A stretch of 64,000 nt of DNA from positions 62,001-126,000 of the forward strand of contig JAPMOS010000116.1 of assembly GCA_027972325.1 (NCBI GenBank), written 5' to 3'. Source of the DNA: Paratrimastix pyriformis (lineage: Eukaryota; Preaxostyla; Paratrimastigidae). The first letter of the stretch is position 1; every line of letters starts with the position of its first letter. Below are positions 1 through 11,200 of this stretch, in pieces. The notes beneath the pieces were generated by a model. That model was not told the origin of the DNA. It saw only the letters and a program-made list of their open reading frames with translations, and ran no database searches. Both the position numbers and the translations under genes were made by a program.

Positions 1-239
1 TGGACATCTCACACGGAAGGCCCTCCGCGAGGGTGCGGAGATGTGAAAATCAGTTTCATGTAAATATTCGGTGAATGGCAAAACAATGTACTGGAGGCAG
101 ATGGGGGGGAGAGTGGGTGGGGGGGGGGCAAACAAAGACAACCCCGAAACACTCACCAGAAGAGCGAGCAGTTTTTGATGATGACATGTCAAGCTGATCA
201 CCGGAGAGATCAACTATCCCGAAAAATTGAATTTGAGGG
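1..239. other. Window edge, no confident gene
   Basis: No convincing coding exon is seen. A G-run lies near 105-129. A possible acceptor (TTGCAG at 240-245) could join an upstream exon to the following gene, but none was found. Confidence 0.3.
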
Positions 240-3200
240 TTGCAGGTCCCTGCCCCACTGGCGAATCTGAAGACTTCTTCGCTGTCTGAAGATGCCGAGA
301 GTGGCCCAGCTTCTCCCTTTTCCGATTTCTCTTCGTTGGCACCCAGCGCTAAGAAAAAACTCAAAAAATTGCTGCGCGAGCTCGTCACCGCCAACCACGA
401 GCGTGAACAGGTCTTGTCAGATTACGAGGCAGAGAAGTCCGAAAAGGCTGCCATCATCGCCTCCTTCAAGCGGGAACAACTCGTCATGCAAGAGGAAATC
501 AGTCGGGTCTGAATGTCCTACAGTCTTTCCCTTGACGTTTTTCGTCTCTAGTTGCGAGCCGCCCGTTCGCCTCGACCAAGCCCAGACTTTTCGCTTCCTT
601 CTCCCGAACGACTTCACCCCAGCCCTCCAGCCCCGACCGATGACCACTTGATGAACACCCTGCTCGAATCGGTCGGAATTCCTCTCGGCCCACCCGATGA
701 CGCCTCCACACCCCACCAAGTCCAGACTCCGCACCGTGCCCGCCGGTACGCCCCACCACCACCCAAGGAGCAGCCTCCCACCACAGCCGGTGATGCCGCA
801 AGTGACCCTCTGCCTCCTGTCCCCCTCACTCTTCCGGACTCCGAATATCATCCTTCGACCCCACCCCCTCCGCCTCCACCCCAACCCCAACCCCCACCTC
901 CACACCCGCTGCCGCCACCACCGCTACCACCATTACCTACAACCCAGGAGCGCCCGCCTCCACTCTCCATACCAATAGGGCTGGCCTTCCCCTTCGTGCC
1001 CCTCCCGCCAGAGCTCATCTCCCCAGCCCCACAGCCCTCCACGCCTCCTCCGCCCCCGCCCCCGCCCCCGCCCATGGCATCACCGACGATCGCCCCACCG
1101 AATCCCGAGCTGCCCTTCCAGGCACCTAGCCTCCCTCCGCTGCACCTCCGACCGGGGGTCCTCCGACGGCACGGGGAGCTTGCCGCCGGAGCAGCAGGGG
1201 CGGCCGTGGGCAGAGTCTCCCCACGTCAGTCGCACATCACGTGGGACCCTGCCCTGCAGGCCCCCGCCTCCCCGCAGCCGGCCACCCCACCCGCCGCCCT
1301 CGGGCCCACCGAGACGAGCCCTCCAGCAGCGCCCGCCCCTCCAGCGCCCGCAGCGCCACAGATTCTGGCGGTCACTGCCCCGCCCGTGGCGAGCACCTTT
1401 CCCCACGCTCCCTCTGGGGGCATCCCCCCGACCCCACCATCTGAACTCCCACCGCCGCCGCCATCTTTCCCGCCGGTCTTCACCCCCACGCCCCAGCCCC
1501 ACCCCGGCCCCGAGGCGGCACAACCCTCGCTGCCCCTCGCGTCCCCACCGGCCCTGTGGGCGTACGGATCCAGCCCCTCCCCCCCCTCCCAGCCCGCCGC
1601 GGCTGCCCCCACGTCGCACTTCGGCGGGACGAACCCCCCCATGCAGAGCCGCAGCCGCCAGGAGGGCCCAGGCGCAGGTCCGCTGCTCTTGCCATGGCGT
1701 TGCAGGTGGGGTGAGTCGTTGCTTGGGATCTGCCGTCCCCGCTCTTCACCTCATGCTCTCTGACCCTGATTGCGGCTTCCTGACTCTCCATCCTTTTTTC
1801 TCCTCCCCCGCGGCCCATTGCGTCTCCCTCGAGCAGCTGAGCCGACCCTGGCGCCCCTCGTGATGGCCGGCGCCACCACCGGTCGGAGCGATGCCCTGCC
1901 GATCCGCCACCTGCCCCCCGCGGCTGCCCCGTCACCGGCCAGCAGCGGTGCCCCGCCCCCGCCCCCGCCCCCGCCACAGTTGGCCCAATCGCCCGAGCTG
2001 CCGCCTCCCCCGCCCGCAGCTTACGGCTCCCCGCCACCACCCCCGCCCCCTCTCGTCCGCTCGCCGGTCCACTTTGTGGCTGCGCCGACGGCGCTGACGC
2101 CCATCCCCCCCATCCCTCTCCCTCTCCCCCTTCCCCTTCCCCGCTGCCACTCCTGCCCCCTCGTTCCCCGATCCCGCACCCGCGGTCCTGCCCCCTGGCG
2201 GAGCGGTCGGGCCGGTGACCCTTCCCCCGGCACCTGTGCACACGCCGATTAAGCGGCCCCCGCTGCGACCCCCCCACCAGGGCCGGCCCGCCCAGGCCCC
2301 AAGGCCGCGCCCCGCCACCAGCCACCGCCCCGCTGCCACGCCACCCGCTGGGTCCGCCTGCTGCACACCCTCTGTAGTGGATGTGTCCCGCTCGTTTCTT
2401 GTCTTGCTCATTGCTTGTCTCGCTCGTTTCTTGTCTTGGGCACCCCAGGTCGGCCCCTGTCTCCTTCGCTGCCTCCCCGCAGCCGCCGCCACCTCCTTCC
2501 ACCGTCGCAACACTCGCCGCCACGGCCGACACCGCGGCTCCTCAGCAACCCGCCGCCACACCCTCGCCCAACCTGCCCCAGCCACAACCGCAGCCAGTCG
2601 TACTGCAGCCTCAGCCGCACCCGCAGCCACAATTGCCAACGAGTGGCATCCCTGCCTCCACCACCACGACCGCCTCCCCCACCGCCGCCACCGCCACCGC
2701 TGCTGCCACCCCCATCGTGGCTGGCGGCCCTGCAACGACCCCACCCGCCCCTGTGGCCCCGGCGACCCCTGCCACTGCCTCCAAGGCGGCGAGCACCCCC
2801 CGGAGCAGCGGCACCCCTCTCTACAGGGTGGTCGCCCCCGCCACCCAGCGGGCCATTGAGCGGCTCCTGGCCATCCAGCACAGCCCCGCCCTGGCCGCCC
2901 CCGCACCCGACGACGACGACCAGGCGGCGTCCAACCCGCCCCCGCCCGCCCCTGACCACGCCCCGCCCACCGCCGTCCCGTTGGCCACGGGGCAGCAGCA
3001 GCCCCGTCCCGCCGCCCTGCCGGGAAGGGGGCGTATGGACGTGGACCTGTCCACCTCCGAGGAGGAGCCCGAAGTGGCCGCCCCGGCGGATCGGGGGCTG
3101 AAAGTGGACGGCGGCGCACCCACCGAGGATGAGGACGAGGGCGAGACGCAGGGCACGAGGACTCCGCGCGCCCCCGAGGTTCCCGCCCCACCCGCCATGG

Positions 3201-5706
3201 CCCCGGCCCCGGCCCCGCCCCCGACTTCGCCCCCGCGGGACTTCGACCCGCGGCGGCAGCACCACCCGCAACCTCCACCCCAGCCGATGGCGCCTCCGCC
3301 TCCCCTCGAGCAGCCGCCACCACCGTGGCCCCGACCTGACGCAACCCAACAGGGGCGGCCCGCGGAGCAGGGGCGGGGCTGGGGGTCCCTCCCCTGGCCG
3401 CAGCAGCAACGGCACCAAGAACTGCAAACTCACGAGCCCCCGCCGGAAGCAGAAGCGCTTGAGCAGTGGCCGCTGCCCCACCCGGGGGCCCATCTCGGGC
3501 GGCACGACTCGCCTCCTTTCCAAGGCCCGCGCGGCGGCGGCCCCTCCGGCTCGTTCGTGTTGGCACCGCCTCCATGGGGTGGCGGGCCCACCGGCGCTCC
3601 CCTCCGGCCCGCCGAGCTGCCTCCATCCCCCCGCGGCGCCTGGCAGCTGGAAGGTCCCAGCGAGGACCCCGAGGCCCCGTTCAGCTCAGCGCCCCAAGAT
3701 GGGTGGCCGGGGAAACCACCCGGCCATCCCCCGGCCAGCCGCCAGCCCCTGGCACGCCCCGGCGCTCCGGACACCGGGCTGGTCATCACGCCCCTTTCCA
3801 CACCCCGGATCGGGGCCTCCTCTGCCTTCGCCGGCCCGGGGCGGCTCGTCCGCAGCAGCCCCGCCGCGGCCGCCTGGGTCTATCGGCGGGTCAGCGCCAC
3901 GCTCGAGCCCAGTCGGGCGCCCGTGGGGCCGCCATCCCCGGACCAGAACCGCGCCAATGTCCTGGCCACCCCCGCCACCACCCCGGCCTATGCCGTCCAC
4001 AGCCGCCTGCTGGTGGGCCCGCCCTCTGGGGGGTACATGTCCACCCCCCCGGCATGGGCCCTGCAGCCACCCATGGCCAGCCCCCGCCCGGGTGCCGGCC
4101 GTGACGACGAGGCGCCAGGAGGGGACGACCAGCGGCTGGTAGCACCCACACCCACCCCCGTGCCCCCCGGCCCACCTACTCCCCGCCCACGGACCGCCAT
4201 GCGTCGCCCTCCAGCCATGCGGCAGCGCACCCTGCCTTCATCGGACCGGAGCCGTTGCGCGCATACATACCGGCGCCCCAGGCGACCCCGTACGGGCCCC
4301 TGCTGGTCTACGGCGGGGCCGCGCCCTTCGCCGCCTTCGGGTTTCCCCAACCCCCCGCCGGAGTTGGGCCCAGCTGGGTCCCCATCCCGACCACCGCGGC
4401 CTTCGGGGGTCTCTCGCCGGCTGCCATGCAGCCGCTGGCCCCCCAACCAGTGCCTCAAGTCCTGCCAGCCCCGCCACCGACAGCCACATCCTCACGGCGG
4501 CTGCCAGTTACGGCCACGCCGCTGCCCGGCAGGGACGCTGTCCGGGATGATGGGGACACGCATCCCCAAACAGAGCCCCTGCAGCCCCCCGCCGCGCAAC
4601 AGGCGGCATCAGCCGAGGCACCCCCTCCACATCCCCGTCCCGTCGTGTGCGTCTCTGCGCAGGCCCAGACAGATCCGCTTGCGCCGGCCCCTCCGCCCCC
4701 ACCGCCCCGACCCACCGCCCCGACAACAGCAACGATGGCCGAGTTTCGCCCTCCCGCCCTTTCGCCCGCGTCGTTGGCAAGCGATCTCCCGCCCGCGGCG
4801 GAGCAGCAGATCGTCCTGCCTTCGCCCACCCCCGCGGAAGCCGTGTTTCCCCCGCCAGACCAGGGCCCGGTCGATGGCGACGAAGAAGACGGGTGGCGCG
4901 TGTCGGCAGGCCCGGGCCCCACCTCGGCCTACTCGCCGCCCTCCCCTCCGCTCCGCTGGGACGCCGACGGGCTGCGGGACCATCCCGCCCCCGTGCTGCT
5001 CTACCAACAGCACCCCATCCCCCACCCAACCGCCCCAGGAGGGACCTCGGCCGAGGAGGTGCCCCAGCTGAACGAGACCAAGGCCGGTCGGGCGACCCGG
5101 CGGCCCCATTTTCGGCACCACCGCCACCCTTCGGGGCACAGGCGGGAAGTGTCAGCCGACTCGGGTTCCTCGTCGCCGTCCTCCCCTCGCCGCTCCGCCT
5201 CAGGGAGCGAGCGCTCGGCCTCATCATCGTCTCCGCACTCGCTGTGGCGTCGCCGCTCCTCGGCCTCATCCTCCGGCTCCGCCTCACCGCACCGCCACCA
5301 CCCGCGCCACTCCAGCCGGCGTCAGCCGCACGCCATGCCGTCCTCACCAGACTCCACCTCAGCCACCAGCGCCAGCTCGGCCTCCGGCGGGCGGGACAGT
5401 TTCCGGGGCCGACTGAGTGCATCGGCCCGCTCCCCGACTCGCTCGGCGTCCTTCTTCGAGGCCTCCTCCTCGTCCGAGGAGAGCGGCACCGACCGATCGG
5501 CCCTCCCCGAGGCCATCGGCACCTGGCTCAAAACTCGGGTGGCCACCGCCCGGGGCTACGAGGAGCAGCCCTCTCCAGGGGAGAGCGCACCTGCTGCGGG
5601 GTGGATGCAGACACGGGTTGGGGGCGTGGGGTTGGCGCGCCACCCCGCCCTCACGGCGCCGGGGCGACTGAAGGTCAGGGTCCTTCCGGGGCCGGTCCGG
5701 CGATGA
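240..5706 (+). CDS. Proline-rich hypothetical protein with N-terminal coiled coil and Arg/Ser-rich C-terminus
   Basis: Function not recognised. Exon 1 (to 506) encodes a Lys/Glu-rich predicted coiled coil (KKKLKKLLRELVTANHERE). A GTCTGA...TCTAG intron (507-551) joins it in frame to a long exon (552-1710) that is almost only proline-rich sequence. A GTGAGT...GAGCAG intron (1711-1836) leads to more of the same. From about 2.2 kb the open frame changes near a pyrimidine-rich stretch ending CCCCAG at about 2450, probably an intron. It changes again near 4.2 kb with no clear intron, so an assembly indel in the C-rich DNA or an unseen intron is possible. The last 200 residues are Ser/Arg-rich with acidic patches, and the frame ends at a TGA at 5704-5706. 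The start is uncertain: 240 is a TTG and the true 5' exon may lie upstream. The composition suggests a disordered scaffold or RNA-associated protein, but no domain is visible. Confidence 0.5.
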
Positions 5707-5821
5707 GAGAATGCCCAGGGTCGTTTCCCCACCCTTCTTCCCCCATGAGAGAAAGACCAACCGACCAGCCCACGTTTATGTGGTCTGCCAACGAAGCCGC
5801 ACACCAAACCAAATCAACAGA

Positions 5822-6003
5822 CAGGAGGAGGAGGAGGAGGAGGAGGAGGAGGAGGAGGAGGAGGAGGAGGAGGAGGAGGAGGAGGAGGAGGAGGAGGAGG
5901 AGGAGGAGGAGGAGGAGGAGGAGGAGGAGGAGGAGGAGGAGGAGGAGGAGGAGGAGGAGGAGGAGGGAGGAGGAGGAGGAGGAGGAGGAGGAGGAGGAGG
6001 AGG
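5822..6003. repeat. (GAG)n trinucleotide microsatellite, about 180 bp
   Basis: A nearly pure purine tract of AGG/GAG units with one or two interruptions near 5966. It lies between the convergent 3' ends of the proline-rich gene and the proteasome gene. The ORFs across it (poly-Arg, poly-Glu, poly-Leu) are artefacts. Confidence 0.95.
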
Positions 6004-6041
6004 ACCGCAAAAGGGACGGGGCGAAGGGAGGGGTCAGAGCC

Positions 6042-6954
6042 TCAATCGAACCCGAGCTTGATCCGCTCAACTCCATCAGCTTCCCTGGTGATGATCTGGG
6101 TGCCCTCCCGGGTGATGACGGCAATTTCGAGGAAATCACCCGTGTGAATGTCCCGCTCGGAGACGGAGGCCATCGCGTTCTTCACAAAAGCAATCGCCTC
6201 GTCCTTGGACATCGGCGGGTTCTTTTGGGTCCGGTTGCGCTGGGCAATCTGCAAGAGCAAAGACGAGGATGACGACATAAACAGGCAGGTGATGGCGGCA
6301 GACGTGCGAGTCGAGGAGGGGTTCCAACAGCTGAGCCCCACTCCCCGTGGTTGCGTAAGGAAGAGCCTGATAACTTCCCACGGCATCGTACGAAAAGACG
6401 ACGCCATGACCTGCAGAGAAGATGGGATTGATGACGTCGGCACAAGAATCACAAACCCTGGGCATCGAGGCCACCAACCACGTTGAAGCAATAGTACGGG
6501 AAAAATCTATGACCGTAGAGGATATTGGCAATCATTTGAGCAAGAGCAGTCGGAGTGATGGTTTTGCCGTATTTATACTTGAAATAGTCCACACGAGTGC
6601 GGAGAAGTTTGTGGAAGACTGCCCTGTCGGCCTGCATGCCAGCAGTCCCAATGACGCAATGTTGGGTGCTGGACGAAGAAGGAGATCAAAAGGGGAAAGA
6701 AAGTGCAGTCGACGAACAGTTGTGCGAGTTTCGTGACATCACGACAGGAGATTGAATACCCATTCGAAAGGCGTGTATCAGCTGCGACAATGGCATAGTC
6801 AGGTCCCGCAATCGCAAGCGTAGTCCCACTTTCGAAAGAAGAGGAAGAAATCCAGAAAAATGAAGTGAGGAACAAAACAGACAGACCCATTATCAGTATA
6901 AGGGGACCATTCCTTCTTTTTTGCTTCAATAGGAGCCACCGCGGGTGTGAGCAT
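6042..6954 (-). CDS. PSMB1: 20S proteasome subunit beta6 (beta type-1)
   Basis: A structural beta-type subunit of the 20S core particle, orthologous to PSMB1/yeast Pre7. Five exons on the minus strand, 6954-6887, 6828-6718, 6668-6457, 6410-6304 and 6248-6042, sum to 705 nt (234 residues), a normal family length. Recognisable segments are the start of the mature-like fold ([15 protein letters not shown]), the VAADTRLS strand, [35 protein letters not shown], and the C-terminal ERDIHTGD with ITREG. The four introns are 46-58 bp, start GTCTGT, GTTCGT, GTTTGT and GTCTGC, and end in AG. The start is the first ATG in frame before the conserved domain, leaving a short N-terminal extension ([16 protein letters not shown]). 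This subunit is non-catalytic in other eukaryotes. Identification is by motif recall, not by a search. Confidence 0.95.
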
Positions 6955-8274
6955 GATTGCGGAGCAAGATCTCAAGAGCGCCAAGGGAATACAGATTCGC
7001 CGCGCTCGCTGTCCACGTCGGCACGTCGGCGGCCAAAACGGCCGTTCGATGCTGATTCGGAAACACCCCGAGGGACCATAACTGTTTTCAAACTTACCCC
7101 TGAGAACTTCCATTTCGGGGATCACCATTGGCGTGACCTCTTCTCCAGGAGAAACGTTTTGGGAACTGTCTTTTCGATGGGGTCTTTACCATTGGCCCTC
7201 TTCTAACTTACAGCAAGACCAGAATTCACAGCAACCTCAATTCCGCTGATCCCTCCTCTGCGAATAGCATGGGCTTTCCTCCTCCCCTGGGATCGCGACA
7301 CTGTAGCCGATGCTATCTTCACACTGGTTGAATCCATAGGTTTTTATTCCACTGTGATGCATCTCTGGCCAAGTCTCCTCTCGTTTTGGACTCCATTGAT
7401 TCGGGGCTTCAGCGCCGTTCGTCGAGGCGAGCCGCCTCGTTCCGGCATATTTGGACACAAAAAAAGATTTAGAAAAATCTGAGCCTACAGAATTTTTCTT
7501 TCGATCCTTGTTCGCCCACAGTGCCGACCTCAAGTTTTGGAGTTTTCTTTCAGTTCCCCTCTCCTCGCGTCGTTTGCTCGCCCCGGGACCACTTGGCCCT
7601 CGCTCCAGTTTGTGGTACACCAACTCCATGCTGCGAGGCTGATCGGAACCCGCCGCCCACTCCCCCTCTGGGAAAATGTCCGGCATGCTCCCGATGAAAA
7701 TCCGGTTCATCCGCAGGCTCTCAGTCGTTTGAGTTGGGTCCGGGAAACTAGACCCCATTTAGAAAAATCTGAGCCTGCAGAATTTAAAATTAGGTCTTTT
7801 TGCGATTTTGGTGCCCCATGCACCCCTTCGTTGGCCCCGTCCCCTTCGTGACCGCAGCTCTGAGGCTCAGTGCCGAACCAAACTCGGATATTCCAAGAGA
7901 GAAACAGTGAGCCCCTCATGTGTTCCTGTCTGTGTCAGGGCCAGGCCCAAGCCCACCGAGCGAGGCCCCTCAATTCCGGCGGGGGTCGTTTTGGCCAGCG
8001 GGGTGCCGACGTGTGTCAGACTTCGTCGGCGTCGAGAACACGAAATTACTCCCACCTTCTCTGCGCCTTCTCTTCGTCCGCTCCTCCTTCTCTTGCGCAG
8101 CTTTGCATCACGCTCGTGCCCAAAAGGAAGACGCGGGTCTGGCGGTCCCAGAAAGCATCGAATCTAAATAAATCGTTGTTGTATTTGTTCGGAGAGCACA
8201 CCATCGACGTTGGCGAGTCACCGCGGGCGGAGCAGCAAAACAAAAAACCAGAAAAGAGAGAAAAACAAGAGAAT
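6955..8274. other. Intergenic region with a pair of short direct repeats and no confident gene
   Basis: Several ORFs of 60-170 codons occur on both strands. The longest, on the minus strand (7758-7237), has no recognised domain. A roughly 28-bp sequence (TTTAGAAAAATCTGAGCCT followed by A/G and CAGAATTT) occurs at about 7468-7495 and again at about 7760-7787 in the same orientation, 292 bp apart. The area probably holds the promoter of the proteasome gene and the 3' end of the next gene. Confidence 0.4.
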
Positions 8275-11200
8275 CTACTCTGAGTGGTTGGTCGCGTGGG
8301 GTCGGCCACCACCATCATCCTCCTCCTCCTCCGGCGCCCGTGCTTTCACACCGGGGGATCCGGCGGGGTCGCGGGGTGATGGGGGCATCTGCGCCGAGGC
8401 GGGGGAGGGAGGAGTGCCAGCAGGGAGCAGGCCTGGGCGCCAGGCGCGCGAGGGGAGATAGAGATGCCCACCCCAGAAGGGGGCCTCGGCGGCCCCATCG
8501 GGAGGCGCGTGCAGGCGACGCGAGTGGACGATGTCTGCGATCCGGTCGAGGAAGAGCTCCTCCTTGGGGTGGCCGCGCAGTGCAACCGGTCCGCTTTTCC
8601 CCGCACGCCGTCGGCGGCCAGGGCGGGGGGCGGGGGCGTTGCGCTCTTGGAAGGTGCGCAGGAAGAGGGAAACCTCACTCGACAGCATGGGCGGCGGTCC
8701 TGCGGTGGGGGCTGGATGGCCGGTCGCAGTGGCCACAGCGGCTGTCGTGCGGGGCGCGGCGGGCAGCGGGGCCGTGCTGAGCATGTCGCAGAGCATCTCG
8801 TGGTCTGCAGGAGCAGGTTGGATGTGAGAAAACGAAAGCAAGGAAGAGGGAAGGGAATGGAATGGAAGGAAGTGGAGGGAGGAAGGCGGAGAGGGAGAGC
8901 GGAGGACAAAGAGGGACCAGATAAAGCAATGTTCCGCAGATGCTGTGCCCGGCACTTGGCGTTGTTGCACGCTCCATGCAGTTCGAACCTACCGAGAGGA
9001 AGGATGAGCGGAGGCGCTCCCGAGGGACTGCCGGCTCTGAGACGAACCGACACAGGAACGCATCGGGGTCGATCTTGTTGGCAAACGTCAGCGAGCGGCG
9101 GGGCAACCCAGGGTGGAGCCGCCGGCAGAGGGGCGACCCGCGGACATACGACCGCACCATGAGCAGCGGGGAGACATAGGGGCGCCCCCACTGCTCCCGC
9201 AAGGCATCGGGGAGGGGCGTGGGGCCGCCGGAGCTGGGGAAGTAGAAGCTGGCAGTGGCCAGGGTGGCGAGGGGGAGGGGGGGCGGAGGGGCGGTGGGGC
9301 CGATCGGCCCCGGACCGCTCTCCATCAGGGTCGCGAGCTCACTAGGGGGCAGCTGCGGCGGCGCCTGTGATTGCGGGTGCGTGGTGGGCACAGTGGTTGG
9401 GGGCTTGGGCAGAGGGGTGGGCGGGTCGAGCCGCGAGGCAGCGGAGGCTAGCTTGGACTCGGGGCCTGTTGAAGAAGGCGGAGGCGGGATTCGAAGGGTG
9501 GCTGCGTTGGTGAGGGGCTTCAGAAAAGCCCGAATGAAAAAAATGCGGGCGCGCGCAGTGAGACACGCAATAGTCACACGCACGCACACCGCCATCACGC
9601 GCCGAGACGAGTGGATGCCCTTTCAAGACAGACCTCGTGCATTGAGGTGGTCTTGGGGGGTGTTGGTTGGGACTGCCCGCGAACACTCGAAAGGGCAGGA
9701 GGCTGGGCCCGTGCTGGGGCAGCAGGCGCATCGGGGGCAGCGGCGGCCGCAGCGACCACAAGATCCGCGGGGATTTGATTTTGAAGGGCTTCAAAACGCG
9801 GCTGCTGCTGTTGAGGAAGTGCCTGAGTCTGCTGTGGTGCTGGGGCCTGCTGTGATGCTGGGGCCTGCTGTGATGCTGGGGCCTGCTGTGGGGCTGGGGC
9901 GGGGGCTGGGGCCTGCGTTGGAGTTTGGGTCTGGGGCTGCGTTGGGGCGATGGCTTCACCACCCTGTCGGAGCTGGCCCAGGGCCTGGGCGATCAACTCG
10001 GTCCCGCCGCTGCGCTCGCCCAGGATCTGCACCAGCCGCTGCCACACTTCGGACATGCCCTTGCCCTGGCCCAGGAGAACCCGGGTGTACCGCTCGAGGG
10101 GGCCGCCCGGAGTGAGCAGCTCGGGGAGTGGCATGCGGCTCGGAATGTCCACAACGGATGCCTCGGCCGGCCGTGTGCCGGCGGCCGCTGCGGGGGCGGG
10201 AGGAGCGGGGTGCCTGGGTGTCTGCCGGGTGGTGGGCGGAGAACGAGGACGAGACGGCGACCGTCGCGGCGGCGGGGCGGCAGCGGCGGGACGCTCGGAG
10301 GGGCGGCGGGGAGAGCGGGATGAGGACCGCGAGTCGAGCGAGCGGTGGCGCGAGTAGACCGGGGAGCGACGGGCGGGGGAGCTGCGCCGGGGGTACGCAT
10401 GGCTGCGCGATCGGGACCGGGACCGAGATCGCGATCGAGATCGCGACCGGCGCCGCTGGGGGTGGGCGGGGCTCCGGTACCGGAGTGACTTGCGAGGTGG
10501 GGAAGGGGAAGGCGAGTGGGACCGGGGCCGCTGGCGATGCGGAGAGGCGGGCTTTATGGGCGCGGCCAAGGCCATGCGGGAGGGGGAGGCTGGACGAAGG
10601 GGGCTTGGAGGGGGTGTAGAGGTCGGGGTCGGGGTCGAGGTAGGGACAGGGGTCGGGGCAGGGGCAGGGGCAGTAGCCTTGAGGAGGCGGGCTTTGAGGA
10701 GACGCTCCTTGAGTGCCTGTTCGGATGGCAGTGGCCGTCCGGGCGCAGCGGGTGGGGCGAGGGGCGAGGCGGAGGGATTAAGCACAGGGCGGGAAGTCGG
10801 GGGAGCCGGGAGGAGGGCCGCGGAGGGCCGGGGAGGCAGAAAGGGAGACTCGCCGTCAAGCTCAGGGGCGGCCTCGGCGAGAGGGGAAGGGGCCGACTGC
10901 GCCTGAAGGGGCTGCACCGACACTGACTGTTGCTGCGGTGGCTGTGCCTGAATCTGCGACGAGTCCGATGGCTGCTGGTGCTGCTGGTGCTGGTGCTGTT
11001 GTGGTGTATGTGTCTGCGCCTGGGAGCGCGGGGCCGCCAAGGCGTCGGTGGCAGCGGATGAGGCAGCCGAAGGTCCGGTCTCGGATCCGGTCTCGGATCC
11101 TGGTTTTTCGTTGGTGGGCGCGCCCTCGGTGGGGGTGGCGGTGGGGGCCGCTTCGGCCGAGGCAGCGGCGGGCCGTTCGGTCATGAGCAGCAGCTCGTGG

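Noticed and set aside
1-187. Minus-strand first exon starting MSSSKTARSS with GTGAGT donor
   Set aside because: The spliced frame ends after a few codons and the donor is off the local pattern; another frame (YIVLPFTEYLHETDF) is open but has no start in view.
5817-6090. Poly-Arg/poly-Glu and poly-Leu ORFs
   Set aside because: Translations of the GAG microsatellite in three frames.
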